Of a DNA stretch of 49,562 bases, positions 15,577 through 23,937 are shown one piece after another. This DNA comes from an uncultured Ruminococcus sp. Its GTDB lineage: Bacteria > Bacillota > Clostridia > Oscillospirales > Ruminococcaceae. The stretch is taken from positions 1 through 49,562 of the forward strand of contig CADAHS010000015.1 of NCBI GenBank assembly GCA_902787825.1, given 5' to 3'. The position numbers were made by a program, and so were the translations under genes. The notes under the pieces are model-generated. The model was given only the letters and a program-made list of their open reading frames with translations. It was not told the DNA's origin and did not search any database. Within the stretch, counting starts at the first letter, position 1, and each line of letters opens with the position of its first letter.

Positions 15577-15645
15577 GTTTTAATGTTCCTTTTAAGTTCA
15601 CGAATTATCATTAAAGACAACATAAAACGAAAGGAAAATCAGAAT

Positions 15646-16986
15646 ATGAATGCATATTACAATAATAATGACCTCAGACAGGATAATACCAATACACTTT
15701 ATCAGCCGGCGGCTGTGCAAAAGGCAAAGAAAAAATCCGGAGGAAGGATAGTTGCTATGGCGCTTTGCTTCTCACTTCTCGGAGGCGCAGTCGGCACGGG
15801 CGGAACGTATTTTGCTCTTAAAGGCTCGGATAACAGCGCATCTGCTGTGGTCACCGACTCATCTTCACAGAGTGAAAGCCACAATGCAGTGTTCAACACC
15901 GCACAGGCACCTGCTGTCACACAGACCAACTCATCAAAGTCTAAAATGACCGCAGCTGAGGTGTACAAGGCAAATGTCAATTCGACTGTCGGCATAACCA
16001 CATCAATAAACACGAACTATTTCGGATACAAGACCACAGCTGCGGCTTCAGGCTCGGGCTTCATCATTTCTGATGATGGCTATATCGTTACGAACCATCA
16101 CGTTATAGATTCTGCCAACAAGATAACCGTTACACTTTACGAAGGCAAGACATATGAGGCTGAGCTTATCGGAAGCGATGAGAACAATGATATCGCAGTG
16201 CTGAAGATAGATGCTCAGGGGCTTACACCTGTCAAGCTCGGTTCATCATCATCACTCAGCGTGGGTGACGATGTGGCAGCTATCGGCAACCCTCTGGGAG
16301 AGCTTACGTTCTCTCTCACGACCGGTGTGGTAAGCGCTCTTGAAAGAACGATCACAACACAGAATTCGACCATGCAGCTTATCCAGACAGATGCGGCGAT
16401 CAATTCGGGCAATTCCGGCGGTGCGCTGTTCAATATGTACGGCGAGGTGGTCGGTGTGACGAACGCAAAGTATTCAAGCGCTGGTTCTTCAACGCAGGCA
16501 TCTATCGACAACATCGGCTTTGCTATCCCGATAGACAATGTAAAGACGATCATTCAGAGCCTTATAGACAAGGGCTTTGTTGTCACACCATATATCGGTG
16601 TGGGCGCAGCTGATGTCAGCAGCCAGATGAAAGAGGAAAACAAGCCGGAGGGTGCGGTGATAAAGAAGGTCGATGAGGATTCACCTGCTCAGCAGGCAGG
16701 CTTGAAGGTGGACGATATCATCACCGAGGTAAACGGCAGGAAGATAAAGTCAAGCGGTGAGCTTGTTTCGGCAGTCAGAGCGGCAAGCAAGGGCGACAAG
16801 CTTGTTTTCAAGGTTTACAGAGATGAAAGCTATACACAGCTTAGCGTGACCGTAGACGAAAAAACGCCGGAAAAGTCTGATAAGGACAGTTCAGCGCAGC
16901 AGGGAAGCCGCAGGCAGTCAGGCGGCTCAGACGATCAGTACGGCAACTATGATTTCTTCGGGGATTTTGGTGATCTTCCGTTTTAA
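15646..16986 (+). CDS. htrA: HtrA/DegP-type membrane-anchored serine protease with PDZ domain
   Basis: 446 residues. The frame starts earlier (15547), but AAAGGA upstream of ATG at 15646 marks the likely start. An Asn/Gln-rich cytoplasmic N terminus, one membrane segment (~32-55), a Ser/Thr-rich linker, a trypsin-like domain (~105-320) and one PDZ domain (~325-415). The triad is complete: H152 in TNHHVI, D182 in NNDIAVLKI, S257 in NSGNSGGAL. The PDZ region reads VIKKVDEDSPAQQAGLKVDDIITEVNGRKI. It degrades or refolds misfolded exported proteins at the outer face of the membrane. The last ~35 residues are polar and Gly/Tyr/Asp-rich. Monocistronic. Confidence 0.93.
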   Translation: MNAYYNNNDLRQDNTNTLYQPAAVQKAKKKSGGRIVAMALCFSLLGGAVGTGGTYFALKGSDNSASAVVTDSSSQSESHNAVFNTAQAPAVTQTNSSKSKMTAAEVYKANVNSTVGITTSINTNYFGYKTTAAASGSGFIISDDGYIVTNHHVIDSANKITVTLYEGKTYEAELIGSDENNDIAVLKIDAQGLTPVKLGSSSSLSVGDDVAAIGNPLGELTFSLTTGVVSALERTITTQNSTMQLIQTDAAINSGNSGGALFNMYGEVVGVTNAKYSSAGSSTQASIDNIGFAIPIDNVKTIIQSLIDKGFVVTPYIGVGAADVSSQMKEENKPEGAVIKKVDEDSPAQQAGLKVDDIITEVNGRKIKSSGELVSAVRAASKGDKLVFKVYRDESYTQLSVTVDEKTPEKSDKDSSAQQGSRRQSGGSDDQYGNYDFFGDFGDLPF

Positions 16987-17000
16987 ACAGTAAAAAATAA

Positions 17001-17027
17001 GGCAGTCCGAGGGCTGCCTTTTTTTGT
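17001..17027 (+). terminator. intrinsic terminator of htrA
   Basis: GGCAG...CTGCC with CC/GG inner pairs, then seven T. Confidence 0.85.
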
Positions 17028-17108
17028 GTTTGAAATTTTCAGGGGTGAACTTACAAAAAACCGGACTGCGGATCCGGCGCACGAGGGTCGTTTCGGCGAG
17101 GGCTTAAA

Positions 17109-17693
17109 TCAGAGATCCTGATACATAAGCCCGTGCTTTGTGCAGTACCAGTACAGCCTTCCAAAGCGCAGCACCGGCAGGGTCGCACGCAGCTCCCATT
17201 CGGGGTACTGTCTGAACATCATCATACTTGAATCCCCGACATAAGCTATAAAAGAGATGTGGTGCTGCTTTGTCATTTCGTGATCGCCGGTTATTTGCAG
17301 TTCATCTCCGATCTCCTCGGCTTTCAGCATATCCTCCGGCGCTGCTTTTTTTGCTTCAAGCGCACTGAGCCTGTTTGAGCAGCACACGACAGATGCTTCG
17401 GTCGAGGCAGTTATCATGCTGCCGCAATCGGGGCACACATAAAACCTAAGATCTTTCATATCGTTTCTCACCCCCTTGCTGCTGTCAAGCTCTGCGCAGA
17501 GCAAAGCATTTATATCCGTACCGAAAATGTCTGCAAGCAGCGGAAGAACAGACACATCCGGGCAGCCGCTGCCACGTTCCCATTTTGAAACAGCCTTGTC
17601 GCTGACGCTGAGGTGCTGTGCGAGCTGCTTCTGGGTAAGCCCGAGCCGGGTGCGAAGCTTTCTTATCAATTCACCTGTTTTTATCTGATCCAT
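17109..17693 (-). CDS. XRE regulator fused to a desulfoferrodoxin-like domain
   Basis: 194 residues from ATG at 17693 (GAGGAGG upstream; an in-frame longer start lies in the promoter). Residues 1-70 are an XRE helix-turn-helix (LIRKLRTRLGLTQKQLAQHL, SDKAVSKWERGSGCPD). The rest resembles a full two-centre desulfoferrodoxin. C87-x2-C90...C104-C105 is the desulforedoxin FeS4 pattern. H138 and H144 in GDHEMTKQHHISFI and C184/H187 in YWYCTKHGL match the histidine and cysteine ligands of the superoxide-reductase iron site. The first of the four usual His ligands is not evident, so sensing rather than catalysis seems likely. It diverges from the phosphatase/kinase operon. Confidence 0.82.
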   Translation of the reverse strand: MDQIKTGELIRKLRTRLGLTQKQLAQHLSVSDKAVSKWERGSGCPDVSVLPLLADIFGTDINALLCAELDSSKGVRNDMKDLRFYVCPDCGSMITASTEASVVCCSNRLSALEAKKAAPEDMLKAEEIGDELQITGDHEMTKQHHISFIAYVGDSSMMMFRQYPEWELRATLPVLRFGRLYWYCTKHGLMYQDL

Positions 17694-17728
17694 AATATCG
17701 CCTCCTCTGATATTTACTCTGTGAGCTG

Positions 17729-17757
17729 ATGATACCACATTGCTGACATATCGTCAA
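17729..17757 (-). promoter_or_regulatory. sigma-A promoter of the XRE-Dfx gene
   Basis: Minus strand TTGACG (17757-17752), 17-bp spacer ending ATGTGG, TATCAT (17734-17729). A palindrome, CTACGC-T-GCGTAG (17759-17771), abuts the -35 and may be an operator. Confidence 0.8.
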
Positions 17758-17821
17758 CCTACGCTGCGTAGAGTCACGCACAGCAAATGTGGTCCGGCTG
17801 TTTTTTTGTGCCCTGCTGATG

Positions 17822-17850
17822 TTGACAATGAGTGAATTTATGTGTATAAT
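17822..17850 (+). promoter_or_regulatory. sigma-A promoter of the phosphatase-kinase-ABC operon
   Basis: TTGACA, 17-bp spacer, TATAAT; near-consensus, 37 bp before the PP2C start. Only ~65 bp from the divergent XRE promoter. Confidence 0.9.
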
Positions 17851-17887
17851 TAACTATGTATATGATAATTTCACTATGGAGATAAAA

Positions 17888-18601
17888 ATGAACTATATAT
17901 ACGATTCGTATTCCGATGCGGGCACCCGTGAAAACAACGAGGACAGCCTTGTTGTATGCGAGGGCAAAAACGGCTTTATAGCGGCAGTTGCTGACGGACT
18001 TGGCGGGTACAGAGGCGGAGAGATCGCTTCGGCACTGGTCGTTGAGTCGCTGAGGGAGCAGTTTGAAAATGATCCTGATCCGGATATGGCAAGGCTGCTT
18101 GAAAATGCAAATGAATATCTTTTGCAAAAGCAGGCGGAGCTGGGGCTGAAGATGAAAACTACTGCCGCAGCTGTGATGATAAACAACAGGCAGACTGTTT
18201 TTGCAAACATCGGCGACAGCAGGATATATGCTTTTAAGGATAGCTGCATCGTTTTTCAGAGTACCGATCACAGCGTCGCACAGATGTGTGTTGATGCCGG
18301 TGAGATCACTGCGCAGCAGATACGCACCCATGAGGACAGAAGCGTTCTGACAAGGACCCTTGGCGGAAGGCACGGGGTCAGAGCGGATATTACTGTGTTT
18401 GACGAAATGGCTTATGACAGTCTGCTGATCTGCTCGGACGGTTTCTGGGGCTGTGTGAGCGAGCAGGAGATGTGCAGCACGCTGGAACAGTCCGCAACAC
18501 CGCAGCAGTGGCTGGAGAAAATGAGAAAGCTGCGCAATGAGAACGTTAATCAGGACAACGACAACAACACAGCTGTCGTGATATTTATTAAGGAGGTATG
18601 A
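17888..18601 (+). CDS. PP2C-family Ser/Thr protein phosphatase
   Basis: 237 residues. The metal-binding motifs of PPM/PP2C enzymes are intact: SDAGTRENNEDS near the N terminus, VADGLGGYRGGEIAS (~35-49), NIGDSRIYAF (~105), TRTLGG and SDGFWGCVSEQEM (~183), and a C-terminal NDNNTAVVIF. Binuclear Mn/Mg-dependent removal of phosphate from Ser/Thr is expected. GGAG before ATG at 17888 and the promoter position rule out the longer frame from 17789. It ends four bases before the kinase gene and its last codons hold that gene's AAGGAGG, so translation is coupled; the natural substrate is the kinase next door. Confidence 0.94.
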   Translation: MNYIYDSYSDAGTRENNEDSLVVCEGKNGFIAAVADGLGGYRGGEIASALVVESLREQFENDPDPDMARLLENANEYLLQKQAELGLKMKTTAAAVMINNRQTVFANIGDSRIYAFKDSCIVFQSTDHSVAQMCVDAGEITAQQIRTHEDRSVLTRTLGGRHGVRADITVFDEMAYDSLLICSDGFWGCVSEQEMCSTLEQSATPQQWLEKMRKLRNENVNQDNDNNTAVVIFIKEV

Positions 18602-18604
18602 TCC

Positions 18605-21529
18605 ATGTTATGCAGCTATTGCATGAATGAGATCGCTCAGGAAAGCGAAAAATGTCCGCACTGCGGAAAAAGCACGGCAGTCAGCGTTGCGGCGCATATG
18701 CTCGTTCCGGGAACAATGCTTTGCGCAAGATATACCGTGGGTATCGCAAAGGGCGAGGGCGGATTCGGCATAACATATATAGGCAGGGATAACAAGCTGG
18801 ACAGGATCGTTGCAATAAAAGAGTACTTCCCGTCAGGACTTGTGAACCGCAACAGCGCTGTTTCCCCGAACGTGACCCAGACATCTGAGCAGCAGGGGCA
18901 GGACGCTTTCAGAAAGGGCTGCGAGAGATTCCTTAACGAGGCAAGGACACTGGCAAAGTTCACAGGCGAACCGGGTATTGTCAATATCATCGACTTTTTT
19001 GAGGAAAACAACACCGCATATATCGTTATGGAGTACCTTGACGGTATAAGCCTTGGCGACTATCTCAAAACAAACGGCGTACTTACCGCAGAGCAGACGC
19101 TGACCATTCTTATGCCGGTGATGCTCTCACTTGAAAAGGTACATAAGCAGGGACTTATCCATCGTGATATAAGCCCGTCAAATATAATGATACTCAAAAA
19201 CACGGTCAAGCTCATTGATTTCGGCGCTGCAAGAAATTCCGCAGGCGACGGGAACAGGAGTATGTCGCTGATGCTCAAGCCGGGCTATGCGCCTGAAGAG
19301 CAGTACCGCAGCAAGGGCGTTCAGGGTCCGTGGACAGATGTTTACGCTTTGTGTGCTACTATTTATAAGTGCATTACCGGGATCACGCCTGACGAAGCCA
19401 ATGACAGGCTGCACAGCGATGAGCTGAAAAAGCCCAGCGAGCTTGGCGTGAAGGTGACACCGTCATTTGAAGCGGCGCTTATGAAGGGCCTGAGCGTTTT
19501 GCAGCAAAACAGGTACCAGAGCGTGCAGGAGCTGGTGGGAGATCTTAGCAGCATCTCGATCTCGGACAAGGTCGAGTTTATGGGAGATCCGCAGCCACGG
19601 ACAACAGTTCCGGCTGATGCACAGCCCCAGGAAGATGACAGCACAAGATGCATCGCCCCGGGTGCAGCAGCTGCAATGATGAACAACAATGCTTACAGAG
19701 CCCCGGTTGCTGCGCAGCAGCCGTACTATCAGCAGGCTCAGCAGGCACCGCAGAATGCTCCTTCAGCACAGGTGTACGCTGCACAGCAGATGCCGCAGAA
19801 TATGGCTGTCGGACAGTCTGCTGAAAGCAGTGAGATAGACCGCAGAGTTGCTCAGAAGGTGAGAGCACGAAAGCAGAAAAAGATCATTGTCACGCTGTTT
19901 GTGCTGCTGGTGATCGCAGCGGTAATTTTTTGCGTTGTGCTTGCAATAAAGGGCGCAAGCGAAAGCAGCTCGCAAAACAGCACCGTGGACCCGGCAAGCG
20001 TGGGCTATGTTGTCACCGGAAGCGACAGCGATAGAATGGTGCAGACCGATGCCAGCGGCGGAAGAAAGAACATTGACGAAGGTTCACACTATGCAAGCTT
20101 TTCAAATACAGTAGTCACACCTGAGGATATCAAAGCGGCAAACGCAAAGAATGCTTCGAGCCTGTATTTCAGCAAATGTCAGATACCGCAGGAGACCTTC
20201 GATACACTGACGGTGATGAAGGATTCGCTCAAATTTGTTTCATTTGTGAAATGTGCGGGCTTCACAAAGATAAAGGCACTTGACGATCTGCCAAATCTCA
20301 CAAGCATTGAGTTCCAGGAATGTGACCTCACAAACGAGTGCTTCAGCGAGCTTGATCTGAGCAAGCTGACACAGCTTTATAAGATCCGGCTGCTCGGCAT
20401 TCCCAAGCTCAGCGATATAAGCTTTATTTCAAAGGCAGGCAGCAAGCTTACAAATGTTGAAATAGGCTACTGTGAGCTGAGCGATATCTCGCCGCTTTCA
20501 AAGGTGCAGAACCTGTATACTCTGAAGATCGAGAACTGCAAGGTGAGCGATATATCACCGCTGAAGGACAAGAATATAAGCTCTCTCAGCCTTACGGGCA
20601 ACAAGATAAAGGATATTTCAGCACTAAGCGGCAATAAGAAGATCTATAATCTCGATGTCAGCAGCAATGAGATCGAATCTATTGCACCGATCGCTGACTG
20701 CGGCGAACTGAAGGATCTGAACCTCAACCATAACAAGATAAGATCTATCAGCGAAGCGGAAAAGCTGATAAGACTTGAAAAGTTTGAGTGCAGTGACAAC
20801 GAGATCCCGGATATCAACGGACTCACCAACTGTACTGTGCTCAAATATGTAAACCTCAGCTCAAACAAGATCTCAGATATATCGCTTCTGAGCAAGAGCA
20901 GCGAGACGCTCACGGCTGTGTTCATCGACAACAACCAGATCTCAGATCTTTCAGCTCTGAGCAAAGCGGCAGGACTTAAATGTCTTAGTTTCAACAACAA
21001 CAAGATATCAAGCCTTGACGCAATAAAGGACTGCACAAAGCTTACTGCGATATCGGGTGACAATAACAGCATACAGTCGCTTGAACCTATCTCGAATATG
21101 TCCTCGATGAGCTGTATAAGCTTTGCACATAACAAGATAAGCGATATGAAGCCTATCAGGAAAATGACCGAGGCGATGAAGGACAGTATGTATGTGCTTG
21201 ATCTGAGCAACAACCAGATCAGTGAGATAGAGCTTGCAAGCGGCAAGAAATATGAAAGCGTGCTGTTTTACAGCAACCCCTTGACGACGCTTGATAAAGT
21301 CAAGGATATAAAGGGTATGACTATTGCGATATCCTACTTTGAGGGCATAGATCTCAAGGAGATCAAAAAGGGGTATTTCAGACTGTCTATTGTTGACTGT
21401 CCTCTTGACAAGCAGGTCGCTATCGAGAAGGAAGTCGGAAAATACAGCGTTTCCTTTGTGACCGCAGAGGAGATGGAGAAGGACACCAACTCAAAGAAGG
21501 AAGCTGTGTTCAAGCGTATAAACAGCTGA
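18605..21529 (+). CDS. transmembrane Ser/Thr kinase with zinc ribbon and extracellular leucine-rich repeats
   Basis: 974 residues. A zinc ribbon (C3, C6, C17, C20) comes first, then a Hanks-type kinase (~40-330): GEGGFG glycine loop at 50-55, K72 in AIKEY, H186-R187-D188 in the HRDISPSN catalytic loop, D205-FG, and a PGYAPEEQY activation segment. A Gln/Ala/Pro-rich juxtamembrane stretch (~345-410) leads to one membrane segment (~424-446). The outer part (~510-900) carries SDS22/internalin-type leucine-rich repeats such as LDVSSNEIESIAPIADCGEL and LNLNHNKIRSIS. The kinase is therefore inside and the LRR outside, a receptor-kinase layout with most residues needed for activity present. It sits between its phosphatase and an FHA-ABC protein. 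Confidence 0.93.
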   Translation: MLCSYCMNEIAQESEKCPHCGKSTAVSVAAHMLVPGTMLCARYTVGIAKGEGGFGITYIGRDNKLDRIVAIKEYFPSGLVNRNSAVSPNVTQTSEQQGQDAFRKGCERFLNEARTLAKFTGEPGIVNIIDFFEENNTAYIVMEYLDGISLGDYLKTNGVLTAEQTLTILMPVMLSLEKVHKQGLIHRDISPSNIMILKNTVKLIDFGAARNSAGDGNRSMSLMLKPGYAPEEQYRSKGVQGPWTDVYALCATIYKCITGITPDEANDRLHSDELKKPSELGVKVTPSFEAALMKGLSVLQQNRYQSVQELVGDLSSISISDKVEFMGDPQPRTTVPADAQPQEDDSTRCIAPGAAAAMMNNNAYRAPVAAQQPYYQQAQQAPQNAPSAQVYAAQQMPQNMAVGQSAESSEIDRRVAQKVRARKQKKIIVTLFVLLVIAAVIFCVVLAIKGASESSSQNSTVDPASVGYVVTGSDSDRMVQTDASGGRKNIDEGSHYASFSNTVVTPEDIKAANAKNASSLYFSKCQIPQETFDTLTVMKDSLKFVSFVKCAGFTKIKALDDLPNLTSIEFQECDLTNECFSELDLSKLTQLYKIRLLGIPKLSDISFISKAGSKLTNVEIGYCELSDISPLSKVQNLYTLKIENCKVSDISPLKDKNISSLSLTGNKIKDISALSGNKKIYNLDVSSNEIESIAPIADCGELKDLNLNHNKIRSISEAEKLIRLEKFECSDNEIPDINGLTNCTVLKYVNLSSNKISDISLLSKSSETLTAVFIDNNQISDLSALSKAAGLKCLSFNNNKISSLDAIKDCTKLTAISGDNNSIQSLEPISNMSSMSCISFAHNKISDMKPIRKMTEAMKDSMYVLDLSNNQISEIELASGKKYESVLFYSNPLTTLDKVKDIKGMTIAISYFEGIDLKEIKKGYFRLSIVDCPLDKQVAIEKEVGKYSVSFVTAEEMEKDTNSKKEAVFKRINS

Positions 21530-21551
21530 TTTCCATAAGGAGAATGAACAT

Positions 21552-23033
21552 ATGTCAAATACAGTGTATTATACCGAACGTTTCGCAGGCAGGCAGCTTG
21601 TGGTAGTCAGCGGCGGCGAAATGAAGGCGGTAACTCTGGGCAGCAGTATGACTCTTGGCAGACCAACAAAGGGCAATATCGTTGATATTCCCATTGATTC
21701 GGACTTCGTTTCAAGACACCATGCGACAATAACCTGTACCAATGAGGGCTGCTTTTACATCGACAACGGCAGCATGAACGGAACGTTCTACAACGGTTCT
21801 GCGCTTGCTCCGAATGTCCCCGTGAGGCTGCTCAACGGCGATGTGCTGCACATCTATAACGGCACGCCACAGTCGTGTGCAGATGTGGTGACGCTGATAT
21901 TCATGCTGGATCACCCGGCTGAGTTCAGCGGCGAAACGGTCATGCTCGATGCGATGACCACAGCCATTAATATCGGCAGGAGCGTCGATAAGGATATAAC
22001 CGTGTTTTCGCAGGCGATCTCGGGCGATCACGCATCATTTATGAGGGATAACAACGGCTGGGCGATCGCTGACCACGCAAGCACAAACGGCGTATATCTC
22101 AACAACCGCAGGATAACGGCACCGCTGTATCTGAGGATCGGCGACTGTGTAAGGATAGTGAATATCAATTTTGTGTTCCTTGGCGACAGGATAGTTTATC
22201 AGAACGTTCGTGGTGAACTGCTGGGCGCAAACAAAAGCTCAACACTTGAAATACATATCGTTCAGCGTACTGTCAGAAAGCTGTTCAAGGTGCACGCACT
22301 GCTTCGGGACATCAATGTCACCTTCCGCAGCGGCGAGATGATACTTATTCTCGGAGGTTCGGGCGCAGGAAAGACTACGCTTGTCAATGCGATACTGGGC
22401 TACGAAAAAGCAGAGGGTAAGATCCTTTATGACAATATAGATCTGTATGCAGATGATGAAGCTGTTCAGCAGAAGATCAGCTTTGTTCCGCAGTCGGATC
22501 TTATGAGAGATCATGACAGCGTTTACTATACCCTCAGAAATGCGGCGGAAATGAAGCTGCCAGATGATATCCCCGATGAGGAGATAGAAAAAAAGGTCAT
22601 GCAGACGCTGAAGCTTTTCAACCTTGACAAGATCGAGGACAGCCTTGTGAAAAAGCTTTCGGGCGGCGAGCGAAAAAGGCTCAGCGTTGCCATAGAGTAT
22701 ATCTCTGACCCGGAGGTGTTCTTCCTTGACGAGCCGGACAGCGGCATCGACGGACACTACACCATACAGCTCATGGCGATACTGCGAAAGATAGCTGATG
22801 AGGGCAAGATCATAGTTATAATCTCCCATGGCGCAAACCGTATCGCCAAGAACTTTGACAAGGTGCTCGTGCTGGCTAAAAGCAAGCAGGATATGTGCGG
22901 CTATGTGTCATTCTTCGGCACTGTCGAGGATTCGTATGCGTTTTTTGATACGGATAACCTTGAAGCGATCGTGGGAAAGGTCAACGATCAGCCGGACTAT
23001 TTCATAAGTAAATTCAGAGGACTATACAGGTAG
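21552..23033 (+). CDS. ABC ATPase with two N-terminal FHA domains
   Basis: 493 residues. FHA domain 1 spans ~20-100 (LGRPTKGNIVDIPIDSDFVSRHHATI, NGTFYNG) and FHA domain 2 ~130-205 (NIGRSVDKDITVFSQAISGDHASFM, STNGVYLNNRRI); both keep the G-R, S-H and N-G residues used to bind phosphothreonine. Then an ABCG-like nucleotide-binding domain: Walker A GGSGAGKTTL near 268, Q-loop FVPQSDLM, signature LSGGERKRLS, Walker B VFFLDEPDSGID, and the switch histidine in IISHG. Mycobacterial Rv1747 has the same FHA-FHA-ABC order but with its membrane part fused, and is phosphorylated by PknF. Here the membrane part is the next gene. AAGGAG before ATG at 21552. Confidence 0.94.
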   Translation: MSNTVYYTERFAGRQLVVVSGGEMKAVTLGSSMTLGRPTKGNIVDIPIDSDFVSRHHATITCTNEGCFYIDNGSMNGTFYNGSALAPNVPVRLLNGDVLHIYNGTPQSCADVVTLIFMLDHPAEFSGETVMLDAMTTAINIGRSVDKDITVFSQAISGDHASFMRDNNGWAIADHASTNGVYLNNRRITAPLYLRIGDCVRIVNINFVFLGDRIVYQNVRGELLGANKSSTLEIHIVQRTVRKLFKVHALLRDINVTFRSGEMILILGGSGAGKTTLVNAILGYEKAEGKILYDNIDLYADDEAVQQKISFVPQSDLMRDHDSVYYTLRNAAEMKLPDDIPDEEIEKKVMQTLKLFNLDKIEDSLVKKLSGGERKRLSVAIEYISDPEVFFLDEPDSGIDGHYTIQLMAILRKIADEGKIIVIISHGANRIAKNFDKVLVLAKSKQDMCGYVSFFGTVEDSYAFFDTDNLEAIVGKVNDQPDYFISKFRGLYR

Positions 23034-23047
23034 GGGAGATGGCTGCG

Positions 23048-23845
23048 ATGCGTTCATCAAACAGCGAACAGATAAGGGTTTACTTCGGCAAATGCTGGAG
23101 AATATTCAAAAATGAAAACGGCTGGAAGGTCTTTATCAGCTCTGCGATAATAACATTTCTGATAAGCTGTGTGACAGGCTCGGATATGTTCAGGGAGTAT
23201 CGTGCGACAAGAAACGGAGCATTCGCACTTGTGTGCGCTTGCATCTGGATCGGCATATTCAACTCGATACAGTCAGTGTGCAAGGAAAGGGATATCATCA
23301 AGCGTGAACACCGCTCAGGAATGAGCGTGTTTGCATATGTCAATGCCCATGCGCTGTTCGAGCTGATACAGTGTCTGCTTGAAGCGGTGATCGTCACGCT
23401 GATAACGCTTGTCTTTAACAGTGACAATATCCCAAGCTCGGGCGTTATGCTGCCGGTGGCGATAGAGCTTACAGTGACCTTCTTTGTGATAATATTCTCC
23501 TCGGATATGCTGGGACTGATGATCTCCTGTATCGTAAAGACTCCGCAGACGGCGATGACTGTGATGCCGTTTGTGCTGATATTGCAGCTGATAATGTCGG
23601 GAATGATATTTGAGCTGAAGGGCTTTACCGAGAAGGTATCATATCTTATGATCTCCAAATGGGGACTGAACGCTATTTGTATCACAGCTAACGCCAACAC
23701 GCTGAAAGATGCGGCAAAAAACGACGATTATATTTTTGAAGCTTCAAATATGCTCAAAATGTGGGGACTCCCGCTTGTGTTCGCAGTTGTGTATATAATT
23801 CTGGGAGCATTGTTCCTCTCGCTGGTAGACAGGGACAAACGATAA
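23048..23845 (+). CDS. ABC-2 type permease, partner of the FHA-ABC ATPase
   Basis: 265 residues from the second ATG. The first ATG, at 23039, directly abuts the GGGGAG ribosome site (no spacing), while 23048 has nine bases, so 23048 is preferred. About six membrane segments: VFISSAIITFLISCV, FALVCACIWIGIFNSI, LFELIQCLLEAVIVTLITLVF, ELTVTFFVIIFSSDMLGLMIS, AMTVMPFVLILQLIMSGMIF and PLVFAVVYIILGALFLSLV. This layout and size match ABCG/ABC-2 exporter membrane subunits. With the FHA-ABC subunit it should make a dimeric exporter. Substrate unknown. Follows the ATPase by 14 bp in the same operon. Confidence 0.9.
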   Translation: MRSSNSEQIRVYFGKCWRIFKNENGWKVFISSAIITFLISCVTGSDMFREYRATRNGAFALVCACIWIGIFNSIQSVCKERDIIKREHRSGMSVFAYVNAHALFELIQCLLEAVIVTLITLVFNSDNIPSSGVMLPVAIELTVTFFVIIFSSDMLGLMISCIVKTPQTAMTVMPFVLILQLIMSGMIFELKGFTEKVSYLMISKWGLNAICITANANTLKDAAKNDDYIFEASNMLKMWGLPLVFAVVYIILGALFLSLVDRDKR

Positions 23846-23871
23846 GAAGATCTTTTGATAAAACAAAACCC

Positions 23872-23894
23872 ATAGGGCACTGCCCATTTTTGAA
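23872..23894 (+). terminator. weak terminator after the permease gene
   Basis: Short GC stem GGGC-ACT-GCCC followed by ATTTTT. Only four pairs, so termination may be partial and the GGDEF gene could be read through. Confidence 0.35.
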
Positions 23895-23937
23895 AGGAAT
23901 AACCTGAGTGCTGACTTGAACGGGGGGAGGTCAGAGT

